Shown piece by piece: positions 8,512-17,314 of a DNA stretch of 64,000 bases. Numbering within the stretch: position 1 is the stretch's first letter; each line of letters begins with the position of its first letter. Source of the DNA: Microbaculum marinum (GTDB lineage: Bacteria; Pseudomonadota; Alphaproteobacteria; Rhizobiales; Tepidamorphaceae); the NCBI RefSeq assembly GCF_042646165.1, contig NZ_JBHRTC010000018.1; one strand, 5' to 3'. The notes beneath the pieces were generated by a model. The model saw nothing but the letters and a program-made list of their open reading frames with translations, was not told the origin of the DNA and ran no database searches. The position numbers and the translations under genes are program-made.

Positions 8512-10113
8512 CTACTCGCCGGATCCTTCCTCCGAGGCAGACCGAACCCGCGTGAACACGTAGCTCTGGCCGTCCTCCATGGACAGCCGAAGGAGATTGT
8601 GGCTGCCCGATCCGTCGATCTGGAACTGCGCGAAGGCGATGGGATCAGGACCAAGCGACTCGGAAATCGTCTCGAATCCGCTGACAGGCGCAAGGGTCGC
8701 TGCGAAGACGTCTTCGCGCCAGGGCGTCAGAGTGATCGAGGCCCCGGTGGTGAACGCCACGGCAAGGGCATCGCCTTCCTGCGTCACAGTCACGGGGCCC
8801 ATGGCATCATTGCGGTAGTCACCTGCAAGCTGCTCGAACGGCATCGGTGACCGTTGCCCGGCCGAGGCGTCCTGCTGGGCCGACGCGGTCTCGCCCAGCG
8901 CTTTGGCCGCGTTCAGTTTCTGCGCCGCGTAGTCGATTTCGGGATTACCGAGGAACCGGTCGAGAACCCACAAGCCGACGGCGTCCGGGAAGCCCATGTT
9001 CGTCTCGTTGCTGAGAACGACTATGCCGGCATTTCTGGAAGGCAGGATTCCAACGAATGCGCCAAAGGAAAGTGTGCCGCCGTTGTGCCAGATGATCTCG
9101 CCGTTCGGCGTCGACTGGAGACCCCACCCCATCGCATAGGAGTACGTGTCCGACAGGCCGACCCGCGGCACCCGGGTGGCCGCGAGGTTCTCCTTCGAAA
9201 CGATTTCGTCCCCGTCGAACTTGCCGTCTGCGAGTTGCAGGCGCAGCCACTGCGCCATGTCCTCGACGTTGGAATTGATCGCACCGGCTCCGTCGAGATT
9301 GTACGGGAACAGATGCGTGAAGGGCACCTCTACGGTACCGTCCGCCGTCCAGCGGTGGCCGACGGCATGATTCGGGGCTGCCTCGATACCGGCGGCACTG
9401 GCCGACGAATCGTCCATCCCCAGCGGCTCGAAAATCTCGCTGCGGAGAGCCGCTTCCCAGTCCTCAGCACCGGCCGCACGGGTCACGATGCCGCCGGCCA
9501 CGAGATGCGTCAGATTGGTGTAGCTGAACGTCGAGCGAAAGCTCGTCCGCGGCTCGACGAACCGCAGCGACCGGATCATCGCGGTCCTGTCGAACCCCAG
9601 CATGCTGAAGATGTCGTTGACGTAGGGCGGCAGGCCCGACCGCTGCGAAATGATGTCGAAGACCCGAAACTCCTGCGTGACCCAGGGATCCTTCATCTGG
9701 AACGTGGGGTCGATATCGACGACCCGGTCGTCCCACTTGAAATCTCCGCGGTCCACCGAGATCGCCAGCATCGTGGCCAGGAACGCCTTGCTCGTCGAAC
9801 CGATCTGGAAAACCGTCTTCGTATCGACCGGCTCGCCACCCTTCCGACGGGTTCCGAAGCCCTTGGCGTAGACGAGCTTGTCGCCGGTGACTATGCCGAC
9901 CGCCAGGCCCGGCAAGTCGAAGGACGACATGCCCTGGGATATGTACTCTTCCAGTTCCGGCACGATCTCGGCGACGAACCCGGGTACGTCGTCGTCGGCC
10001 CGCGCCGGAATCGTCGGCGAGGCGAATGCAACCGTCAGAACCAGTGGCAGAAGAATGCGGGACAGGCGGCCGCTTGCGTCGGCAAACGGCAAACGTGTTG
10101 AATGCATCTCCAT
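8512..10113 (-). CDS. Exported serine hydrolase of the beta-lactamase/PBP4* (class C-like) family
   Basis: This encodes 533 residues with a signal peptide (hydrophobic LSRILLPLVLTVAFAS, cleavage near IPARA). The catalytic Ser-x-x-Lys motif is STSK in FQIGSTSKAFLATML, the Tyr motif is YTN, and HNGG stands at the position of the third KTG/HxG motif. The C-terminal ~100 residues (from about FEQLAGDYRND) form the small beta domain often found after such hydrolases (DUF3471-like). ATG at 10113 was chosen because the signal peptide follows it; the frame stays open 37 codons further upstream but looks non-coding. Substrates of this family include peptides and esters, so beta-lactam resistance should not be assumed. 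Confidence 0.85.
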   Translation of the reverse strand: MEMHSTRLPFADASGRLSRILLPLVLTVAFASPTIPARADDDVPGFVAEIVPELEEYISQGMSSFDLPGLAVGIVTGDKLVYAKGFGTRRKGGEPVDTKTVFQIGSTSKAFLATMLAISVDRGDFKWDDRVVDIDPTFQMKDPWVTQEFRVFDIISQRSGLPPYVNDIFSMLGFDRTAMIRSLRFVEPRTSFRSTFSYTNLTHLVAGGIVTRAAGAEDWEAALRSEIFEPLGMDDSSASAAGIEAAPNHAVGHRWTADGTVEVPFTHLFPYNLDGAGAINSNVEDMAQWLRLQLADGKFDGDEIVSKENLAATRVPRVGLSDTYSYAMGWGLQSTPNGEIIWHNGGTLSFGAFVGILPSRNAGIVVLSNETNMGFPDAVGLWVLDRFLGNPEIDYAAQKLNAAKALGETASAQQDASAGQRSPMPFEQLAGDYRNDAMGPVTVTQEGDALAVAFTTGASITLTPWREDVFAATLAPVSGFETISESLGPDPIAFAQFQIDGSGSHNLLRLSMEDGQSYVFTRVRSASEEGSGE

Positions 10114-10252
10114 GGACCCCGAACCCCGTTGACCTCGTCGCCCGAAAACGCGCGACGGTGACACAACCCAAGATCGCAATCCAGTGAATTTCTGAGCCAC
10201 TGGCGGGGCGGCCGGCGGACGCATTTCGGGTCGGAACGTTCGCGCCGCGCCG

Positions 10253-11641
10253 TCAGCACTCGACGACGTTGACCGCCAGCCCGCCCTTGCTGGTTTCCTT
10301 GTATTTCTCGCTCATGTCGAGACCGGTCTGGCGCATCGTCTCGATACAGGTATCCAGCGGGACGAAGTGGCTACCGTCGCCCCTGAGGGCCAGAGACGCG
10401 GCGGTGACCGCCTTCACGGCGCCCAGCGCATTGCGTTCGATGCACGGCACCTGGACGAGGCCGCCGACCGGATCGCAGGTCATGCCCAGATGATGCTCCA
10501 GCGCAATTTCGGCGGCATTCTCGACCTGCTCGTTGGTGCCGCCCAGCGCCGCGGCGAGACCCGCGGCCGCCATCGCGGACGCGGATCCGACCTCGCCCTG
10601 GCAGCCGACCTCGGCGCCGGAGATCGAGGCGTTGTGCTTGATGATTCCGCCGATCGCCGCGGCTGCCAGCAGGAAGGTCCGGATGCCGGCGGCATCCGCG
10701 TCCGGACAATGGTCGAGGTAGTAGCGGATCACTGCGGGGATGACGCCGGCGGCACCGTTGGTCGGAGCCGTGACGACCCGTCCGCCGGCGGCGTTCTCCT
10801 CGTTGACCGCCATCGCATAGACCGACAGCCAGTCCATCACCGTGTGCTCGAAGGTCCGGTTGCGGCCGGCTTCGGCTTTCAGCTTCTCGTAGATGGCCGC
10901 GGCCCGCCGCCTTACCTTCAGGCCGCCAGGAAGCTGGCCCTGCCGTGTCAGGCCGCGGCCCATGCAGCCGTTCATCGATTGCCAGATAATGTCGAGCTTC
11001 GGATCGAGGTCGCAGTCGGCGCAACGGGTGAGTTCGTTGGCGCGCTTCATCTCGGCGATCGACAGGCCGCACTCGCGGCCCATTGCAAGCATCTGCGCCG
11101 AACTGGCGAACGGATACGGCACGTCCAGGTCGCGGGTCAGCGGGCTCTCGTCATCCCCCACCCGGTTCAGTTCAGCTTGCGTCTTCACGAAGCCGCCGCC
11201 GATCGAATAGTAGGTTTCCTCGAGCACGACATTGCCGCCCACGCCGTGGGCGAAGAAGCGCAGGCCGTTGGCATGGCCCTGGAGCGGCGGTCCGTAGTCG
11301 AACACGATGTCGGTCGCCGGATCGAACGAAAGCGCAGGCAAACCGGGCGGCGACACGGTCCTGCGCGCCGATACCTCCGCAAGGATCGCGTCCACACCGT
11401 CCGGATCGACGCCGTCCGGCCTCTCTCCGGCGAGACCGAGGATCACGGCGCGGTCGGTGGCGTGTCCCATGCCGGTGAAAGCGAGCGAACCGTGCAGGGA
11501 TACGGAGAGCCTGGCCACATGGGCACAGCCCCGCCGTTCCAGCAGGGCCAGGAAGCGAGACGCCGCAACCATCGGTCCGACGGTATGGGAGCTCGATGGG
11601 CCAATTCCGATCTTGAACAGTTCGAATACGGACAGGAACAT
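10253..11641 (-). CDS. sdaA: L-serine ammonia-lyase, iron-sulfur type, single chain
   Basis: L-serine dehydratase converts L-serine to pyruvate and ammonia using a 4Fe-4S cluster. The 462-residue chain starts [20 protein letters not shown], the signature N-terminus, and contains the conserved cysteine segments [21 protein letters not shown] and [19 protein letters not shown], which together supply the cluster ligands. The alpha and beta regions are fused in one polypeptide, as in Gram-negative SdaA/TdcG. The start was set at the first Met of the family pattern; an in-frame start seven codons upstream also exists. The neighbours are not functionally linked, and no regulator is visible. Confidence 0.93.
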
Positions 11642-11793
11642 CGACGATCGCCCCGGGGCCATGCCTGAGTTCAGCCGAGGCTACGCTTCACATCGTCGTT
11701 TTTTCGCACCGCCCGCGACATCGCCTGCCGCAGCCGCGTCATCGCGCAGCGAAAGACGCCGCCGCGCTCCCATTCGCGCGCACGGCGTGGCGG

Positions 11794-13029
11794 TCAGCCG
11801 CTCGAAGCGACGTTTGGCGGCGGCGGCAAGCGCCTGCAGTCGTTCGGTGCTGCGAGACCCTGGATGCGGCCTTGCATCCATTCGACCGCCGTCGGCGCAC
11901 TGACCGCCGCGGCGCGATCGTGATTGACGCCAGGCAGCCAGTCGAAGCGCACCGGCGTGCCCGTCTCGCAGAGCGACTTGGCGAACTGGAAAGTGACCTG
12001 CGGCCGAACCGTTTCGTCGGCTGTTCCCTGCGCCAGGAAGACCGGCGCACCCGCCGGCGCCCCGCCGGTGGCATTTTGAGCCAGAAGCGTCTTCCAGGGC
12101 TCGATCTCGGTCACGTCGCCGTGCAGGAAATTGGTGTTGATCCTGCTCTCGAGCCTGGCAACGGCCAGATCCTCTCCCAGGTTCTCGATGCAGTCGGCGG
12201 AGATCGCATCGACGGTGGGCTTGGCGGCCGGATCGAGCACCGGTCCCAGCGGCGCATCGTAGACCCTGTTCCACGACCACAGCGCATAGGCCGTCAGCAC
12301 CTTGCCGCCCTTTGTCCCGATATCGTCGCGCAGGAGCTGCGCCAGGTCGGTCGCCGGTGCGGCCGCGGCCACGCCGGCGAGTTTCAGGTCCGGTGCGTAG
12401 GTCCGGGCGAGCTGGCCGGCATAAAGCGATGCCTGGCCGCCCTGGGAATGTCCCCAGACCGCGAAGGTGCCGCTCGCCTGCGCCTCGGCCAGATTGCGGG
12501 CGGCGCGCACCGAGTCGAGCACGGCCCGCCCTTCGCTGACCCCCACCAGATAGGGATGCGTGCCGGGCGTCCCGAGCCCCGGATAGTCGGTGGCGGCGAC
12601 GACGTAGCCGAGAGCAAGCATCTCCGGCAGCCCCTGGATCTGCTTGAAGACATTGGGCGTAAGGGTCGGCGCGCACCGGTTGGCCACCCCCGTCGTCGGA
12701 TGTGCCCAGGCGATCACCGGGCGGCCGCCATCGGGGACGACGCCTTCCGGCACCACGACGATTCCGGACACCGCGATAGGCTCGTCTTTCAGGCCGGTTG
12801 ATCGGTAGAGCACGCGATAGGCGGAGGTTCCCGCCGGCGCGCCGGCCATCTGCTCGCTGCGGAGGATCGTGCCGGGTGCGCCGCCGATACGATCGGCTGC
12901 GATCCTGTAGAACGAGCCCGGCTCCATGGGCTCGAGCGCAGTGGTACATCCGGTTATCGCCAGCAGCGTCGCCGCGAGGCTCGCCGTGGCCACACGGACA
13001 CCGCGGGACGCCGTTTCCCCGATCGCCAT
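11794..13029 (-). CDS. Lipoprotein secretory lipase / alpha-beta hydrolase
   Basis: This 411-residue predicted lipase has an N-terminal signal with a lipobox (LLAITGC), so it is likely anchored in the envelope. The nucleophile elbow is GHSQGG in AVWGHSQGGQASLY, the acid residue is probably Asp in QGTADETVRP, and the catalytic His is in LPGVNHDRA, giving a complete Ser-Asp-His triad in the right order. The overall pattern (AWAHPTTGVANRCAPTL..., DYPGLGTPGTHPYL) matches the secretory lipase (LIP) family. ATG at 13029 follows a GGGGAG sequence; a start 12 codons upstream is possible but would precede the signal with charged residues. It is transcribed as a single gene as far as I can see. Confidence 0.85.
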   Translation of the reverse strand: MAIGETASRGVRVATASLAATLLAITGCTTALEPMEPGSFYRIAADRIGGAPGTILRSEQMAGAPAGTSAYRVLYRSTGLKDEPIAVSGIVVVPEGVVPDGGRPVIAWAHPTTGVANRCAPTLTPNVFKQIQGLPEMLALGYVVAATDYPGLGTPGTHPYLVGVSEGRAVLDSVRAARNLAEAQASGTFAVWGHSQGGQASLYAGQLARTYAPDLKLAGVAAAAPATDLAQLLRDDIGTKGGKVLTAYALWSWNRVYDAPLGPVLDPAAKPTVDAISADCIENLGEDLAVARLESRINTNFLHGDVTEIEPWKTLLAQNATGGAPAGAPVFLAQGTADETVRPQVTFQFAKSLCETGTPVRFDWLPGVNHDRAAAVSAPTAVEWMQGRIQGLAAPNDCRRLPPPPNVASSG

Positions 13030-13100
13030 TGCCTCAATCTCCCCGCGCCTGGTCCCGTCCCTCAAACCTAGCCGCCTCGGGGCCGCTTAGATAGACGCGC

Positions 13101-13799
13101 TCAGAACGTCTCGACCCACGGCCGCAATTCGACCTCCCAGCTCCATGCGCTGCGCGGCTGCTTGAGAACGTGCAGATAGGACGCCGCGATGGCATCCGGG
13201 TCGAGCAGCGCATCGGGCCTGTGCGGATCCGCGGGCCGGCGTTCGCTTCGGATACCGCCGTCGATGACGAAATGACCCACGTGTACCCCTTTCGGCGCGA
13301 GTTCCCGGGCCATGCTCTGTGCGAGACCGCGCAGCGCGAACTTGCCCATGGCGAATGGAGCGGATCCGGCGTAACCCTTCACGCTGGCCGATGCTCCGGT
13401 GAACAGGATCGCCCCCTCGCCGCGAGGTATCATGCGCCGTGCAGCCTGCTGCCCCACCAGAAATCCGGCGAAGGCGGACACGCGCAATGTCTTCTCGACC
13501 TCCGCTGGATCCAGATCCACCAAAGCTCCGCGGGCGCGTGCGCTTGCGTTGAACACCACCACCTCGAGTTCGCCCGCGAGACGGTCGACCGCCTCGAACA
13601 GTCTCGCCACGTCGTCGGCATCCGATGCGTCGCAGGTGAACGCAGTGGCACCCGTCTCGTCGCACAGTGCGGCCAGCTTGTCGGTCGATCGCGCCGCCAG
13701 TGCGATGCGATACCCGTCTTTCGCGAGCGCCCGCGCCAGGGAGGCACTCAGGCCCGATCCTGCTCCGACGATCAGTGCGACGCCCTTGCCTCCAGCCAT
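13101..13799 (-). CDS. Short-chain dehydrogenase/reductase with altered catalytic site
   Basis: This 232-residue protein has the SDR Rossmann fold: the nucleotide-binding loop VGAGSGLSASLA, the acidic turn CDASDADD, and NASARARG at the NNAG position. At the active site the Ser-containing strand is FTGASASVKG, but the Tyr-x-x-x-Lys motif reads F-A-M-G-K (in GSAPFAMGKFALRGLAQ): the Lys is present and the catalytic Tyr is replaced by Phe. I recall a group of SDR-like proteins with this substitution, so it may be a conserved subfamily rather than a defect. ATG at 13799 follows a clear GGGAGG site. It is divergent from the quinone-reductase-like gene 110 bp away. Confidence 0.82.
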   Translation of the reverse strand: MAGGKGVALIVGAGSGLSASLARALAKDGYRIALAARSTDKLAALCDETGATAFTCDASDADDVARLFEAVDRLAGELEVVVFNASARARGALVDLDPAEVEKTLRVSAFAGFLVGQQAARRMIPRGEGAILFTGASASVKGYAGSAPFAMGKFALRGLAQSMARELAPKGVHVGHFVIDGGIRSERRPADPHRPDALLDPDAIAASYLHVLKQPRSAWSWEVELRPWVETF

Positions 13800-13909
13800 T
13801 TCTGCCCTCCCGCATGGCCGGCACACTGCTTTGGCCTACATTCCCGCCGGCGCAGGTGGTAAGTGTCGCCGCGAGGATCCGGGTCAATGTCCATCGGGGG
13901 GAAACTGAA

Positions 13910-14881
13910 ATGAAGGCAGCCTATTATGAAGCGAACGGCGCGGCCGCCGATGTCCTGAAGATCGGTGAGGTCGACACGCCGGAGCCGGGCCCTGGCGAAG
14001 TGCGGGTGAAGATCGCCGCTTCCGGCGTCAATCCTTCCGACGTCAAGACACGCGCCGGCCGCACCCGCAAGATCGCCTTTCCGCGCGTCATTCCGCATTC
14101 CGACGGCGCCGGCACCATCGACGAGGTCGGAGAAGGTGTTTCCGCCGATCGGCTGGGCGAGCGGGTGTGGATCTGGAATGGCCAGTGGAAGCGCCCGTTC
14201 GGCACCGCGGCCGAATATGTGACGTTGCCGGAGGATATGGCCGTTACGCTGCCCGGCGATACCAGCTTCGAAGTCGGCGCGTGCCTGGGAATTCCGGCGC
14301 TCACGGCCGTGCAGGCCGTCGCCTACGCGCAGGCGGAGCCGGGCATGACCATTCTAGTTCCCGGTGGAGCGGGTGCGGTGGCGAATTACGCCATCCAGTT
14401 CGCCAAGGCACGCGGCGCCCGCGTGTTCACGACCGTGTCGTCGCCGGAAAAGGCGGAGATGGCCAGGAAGGCCGGCGCCGACGAAGCCATCGACTACAAG
14501 CGCGAGGACGTCGCTGCGCGGATCCGCGACCTGACGATGCAGATGGGCGTCGACGCGATCATCGATCTCGACCTGAACGCCAACGCCTCGTTGATCCCGA
14601 ACGTGCTGAAACCCCGCGGCTCGGTAGTCATCTACGGCGTCGGCCCGGAGGTCACGATTCCGGGATCCTTCTCGCTCCAGAACACGATCCGCTACCAGTT
14701 CTTCCTGGTCTACGAACTCAACGAGGCCGAACGCGCCGCCGGAATTGCCGCCATCACCGAGATGCTGGCAGCGGGGAAGCTCGTTCACCATCTCGGCCCC
14801 GAATTCGGACTCGACGATATCGTCGCCGCGCACGAGGCGATGGAGGCGGCGGCCGTCGGCAAGATCATCGTGCGGCCCTGA
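13910..14881 (+). CDS. Zinc-independent MDR, NADPH:quinone reductase-like
   Basis: A 323-residue medium-chain dehydrogenase/reductase. The N-terminal GroES-like half has SGVNPSDVKTRAG and PHSDGAGTIDEVGEGV; the Rossmann half has LVPGGAGAVANYAIQFAKARGARVFTT, with the GGAGAV nucleotide loop typical of zeta-crystallin/QOR proteins. The cysteine and histidine ligands for catalytic zinc are absent, so it is a quinone or enone reductase-type enzyme using NADPH. ATG at 13910 is preceded by GGGGGGAA; the frame is open much further upstream but without family similarity. Its last 17 bases overlap the 3' end of anmK on the other strand. Confidence 0.9.
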   Translation: MKAAYYEANGAAADVLKIGEVDTPEPGPGEVRVKIAASGVNPSDVKTRAGRTRKIAFPRVIPHSDGAGTIDEVGEGVSADRLGERVWIWNGQWKRPFGTAAEYVTLPEDMAVTLPGDTSFEVGACLGIPALTAVQAVAYAQAEPGMTILVPGGAGAVANYAIQFAKARGARVFTTVSSPEKAEMARKAGADEAIDYKREDVAARIRDLTMQMGVDAIIDLDLNANASLIPNVLKPRGSVVIYGVGPEVTIPGSFSLQNTIRYQFFLVYELNEAERAAGIAAITEMLAAGKLVHHLGPEFGLDDIVAAHEAMEAAAVGKIIVRP

Positions 14882-15974
14882 CGAGCACCCCGCCGGTCAA
14901 CGGTCCGGGCACGCCGGTGGTCGTAGGATAGGACAGCGGCAGGCCGCGGAGCGAGCGTACTGCGAGATAGGCGAAGGCCTGCGCCTCGACATGGTCTCCC
15001 AACCAGCCGATATCCGTGCCGGTCGTCACCGGAGCGTCGACACGGGCAGCGAGCATTGCCAGGATCGTCGGATTGCGGGCGCCGCCTCCGACGACGATCC
15101 ACTGGCGGACGGGTTCGGCGAACCACTCCGCAGATCGCGCCCCCGAAGCCGCGGTGAAGGCGGCGAGCGTCGCCGCCCCGTCCTCCACCCCGAGGCCCTC
15201 CAGCAGGGCGATATCGAAGTCGTTGCGATCGAGCGACTTCGGCGGCCTTGCGTCGAAATACGGGTTGCCCATCAGTCGGGCGAGGATCGCATTGTCGACG
15301 GTGCCCGCAGCGGCGAGCCGGCCGTCTTCGTCGAAGGACCTGCCGGCGGTCTTCTGCACCCAGTCGTCGAGCAGGGCGTTGCCCGGGCCGGTATCGAAAG
15401 CCATGGGATCACCGTCGCCGACCCATGTGACGTTGCCCACGCCGCCGAGATTGAGGATCGCAATCGGGGTCCGAAGCCCGGTCCGCGCCGCGAGCGCCTT
15501 GTGGAACACCGGCACGAAAGGAGCCCCCTGCCCCCCAGCCGCCACGTCGGCGGCGCGCAGGTCGTAGACGACATCGATGCCGAGCCGGTCCGCTAGGCCC
15601 TGCCCGTCACCCAGCTGCACCGTGAGTTGCCGCTCCGGACGGTGCAGGATCGTCTGGCCGTGAAATCCGACGACGTCGACCGAAGCCGCTTCGATGCCGT
15701 TGTCGCGCAGGAACGTCTCGACCGCCTCGCCGTGCGCCTCCGTCACGACGCGCTCCGCTTCGCCGATCACACCGCCGCGGCCGGTTCGATGGGTCATGCC
15801 ACGGGCCTCGCTCACCGCAGCCGCAATCGTCTGTCGCTCCGCCGGCAGATAGGGTCTCGAACTGGTCGGGCCGAATGCCGTGATGTCCACGCCGTCGGTC
15901 TCGATCAGCGCCACGTCGACACCGTCCATCGAGGTGCCGCTCATCAATCCGACTGCGGTCAGCGCTTCCGTCAT
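14865..15974 (-). CDS. anmK: Anhydro-N-acetylmuramic acid kinase
   Basis: AnmK hydrolyses and phosphorylates 1,6-anhydro-MurNAc to MurNAc-6-phosphate during cell-wall recycling in the cytoplasm. The 369-residue protein has the ATP-binding start VGLMSGTSMDGVDVALIETDG, the middle segment VDVVGFHGQTILHRP, the catalytic-region pattern NLGGVGNVTWVG followed by FDTGPGNALLDDWV, and VGGGARNPTILAML near the C-terminus, all in family order and at normal length. It is divergent from tyrS with 77 bp between the two starts, an arrangement usual in alphaproteobacteria. Confidence 0.95.
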   Translation of the reverse strand: MTEALTAVGLMSGTSMDGVDVALIETDGVDITAFGPTSSRPYLPAERQTIAAAVSEARGMTHRTGRGGVIGEAERVVTEAHGEAVETFLRDNGIEAASVDVVGFHGQTILHRPERQLTVQLGDGQGLADRLGIDVVYDLRAADVAAGGQGAPFVPVFHKALAARTGLRTPIAILNLGGVGNVTWVGDGDPMAFDTGPGNALLDDWVQKTAGRSFDEDGRLAAAGTVDNAILARLMGNPYFDARPPKSLDRNDFDIALLEGLGVEDGAATLAAFTAASGARSAEWFAEPVRQWIVVGGGARNPTILAMLAARVDAPVTTGTDIGWLGDHVEAQAFAYLAVRSLRGLPLSYPTTTGVPGPLTGGVLVRAAR

Positions 15975-16051
15975 CGGGTCGCCTCTGTTAGACGATCCCG
16001 GCCGTCGCAGGCATCGTCGTTGTTTACTGGCAGCCGGGATAACCAGACGCC

Positions 16052-17305
16052 ATGAGTGGCTTCAAGTCCGATTTTCTCCGCATTCTCGACGAACGCGGCT
16101 TCATCCATCAGTGCTCCGACGCTGCAGACCTCGATCGCATGGCCTCCGAAGGCCGGATAACCGCCTATGTCGGCTACGACTGCACCGGACCCTCGCTGCA
16201 TGTCGGCCACCTGCTGTCGATCATGATGCTGCGCTGGTTCCAGAAGACCGGGCACAAGCCGATCACCCTGATGGGCGGCGGCACGACGCGCGTCGGGGAT
16301 CCGTCGGGCAAGGACGAGACCCGGCGTCTGCTGACCTACGACCAGATCGAGGACAACAAGCAAAGCCTGAAGGAGGTCTTCTCCCGCTTTGTCGACTACG
16401 GAGAGAACGAAACCGGTGCGGTGATGCCGGACAACGCGGAGTGGCTGGCGCCGCTGAACTACATCGACTTCCTGCGCGATGTCGGACGCCACTTCTCCGT
16501 CAACCGCATGCTGAGCTTCGATTCGGTGAAGATGCGACTCGACCGCGAGCACGAGCTCAGCTTCCTGGAATTCAACTACATGATCCTGCAGGCCTACGAC
16601 TTCGTCGAGCTCAACCGGCGCTACGGCTGCGAGCTGCAGATGGGCGGCTCGGATCAGTGGGGCAACATCATCAACGGCATCGATCTTGGCCGTCGCATGG
16701 GAACGGGCCAGCTCTACGCGCTGACCTGCCCGCTGCTGACCACCTCCTCCGGCGCCAAGATGGGCAAGACCGCCGCCGGCGCCGTCTGGTTGAAGTCCGA
16801 CATGCTGAGCCCTTGGGACTACTGGCAGTTCTGGCGCAACACCGAGGACGGTGACGTGGGCCGGTTCCTGAAGCTGTTCACCGAACTGCCGCTTGGCGAG
16901 ATCGCCCGCCTGGAAGCGCTCGGCGGTTCGGAAATCAACGAAGCCAAGAAAGTGCTCGCCAACGAGGCGACCGCATTGCTGCACGGCCGCGCGGCGGCCG
17001 AACAGGCGGCCGACACGGCGCGGCGCACGTTCGAAGAAGGCGCGCTCGCCGCGTCCCTGCCGACGGTCGAGATATCTGCCGCCGAAATCACCGAGGGAAT
17101 TGGCGTTCTCGCCGCCTTCGTGGCCGGAGGGCTTGCGGCATCCAATGGTGAAGTCCGCCGCGCCGTAGCCAACAATGCGATCCGCGTGAACGACCGGCCG
17201 GTCACCGATCCCGCCGCGACGCTCGGCGCCGCCGATGTCGGGCCCGAGGGCGTGATCAAGCTTTCGTTCGGCCGCAAGAAGCACGTCCTCTTGCGGCCCG
17301 TATAG
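16052..17305 (+). CDS. tyrS: Tyrosyl-tRNA synthetase
   Basis: This class I aminoacyl-tRNA synthetase charges tRNA-Tyr. The 417-residue protein has the HIGH-type motif HVGHLL (in DCTGPSLHVGHLLS), the tyrosine-pocket region YMILQAYDF and QMGGSDQWGNI, and KMGKT at the KMSKS position. An S4 RNA-binding domain makes up the last ~60 residues (VRRAVANNAIRVNDRPV...). Length and order are normal for the bacterial TyrS form. It converges with the AsmA-like gene, with 9 nt between the stops. No T-box or other leader is visible in the short 77-bp upstream gap. Confidence 0.97.
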   Translation: MSGFKSDFLRILDERGFIHQCSDAADLDRMASEGRITAYVGYDCTGPSLHVGHLLSIMMLRWFQKTGHKPITLMGGGTTRVGDPSGKDETRRLLTYDQIEDNKQSLKEVFSRFVDYGENETGAVMPDNAEWLAPLNYIDFLRDVGRHFSVNRMLSFDSVKMRLDREHELSFLEFNYMILQAYDFVELNRRYGCELQMGGSDQWGNIINGIDLGRRMGTGQLYALTCPLLTTSSGAKMGKTAAGAVWLKSDMLSPWDYWQFWRNTEDGDVGRFLKLFTELPLGEIARLEALGGSEINEAKKVLANEATALLHGRAAAEQAADTARRTFEEGALAASLPTVEISAAEITEGIGVLAAFVAGGLAASNGEVRRAVANNAIRVNDRPVTDPAATLGAADVGPEGVIKLSFGRKKHVLLRPV

Positions 17306-17314
17306 GCTCGCCGT

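Noticed and set aside
13667..13909. Extended N-terminus for the quinone-reductase-like gene
   Set aside because: The frame is open but overlaps the divergent SDR gene and lacks family similarity; the ATG at 13910 has a good ribosome site.
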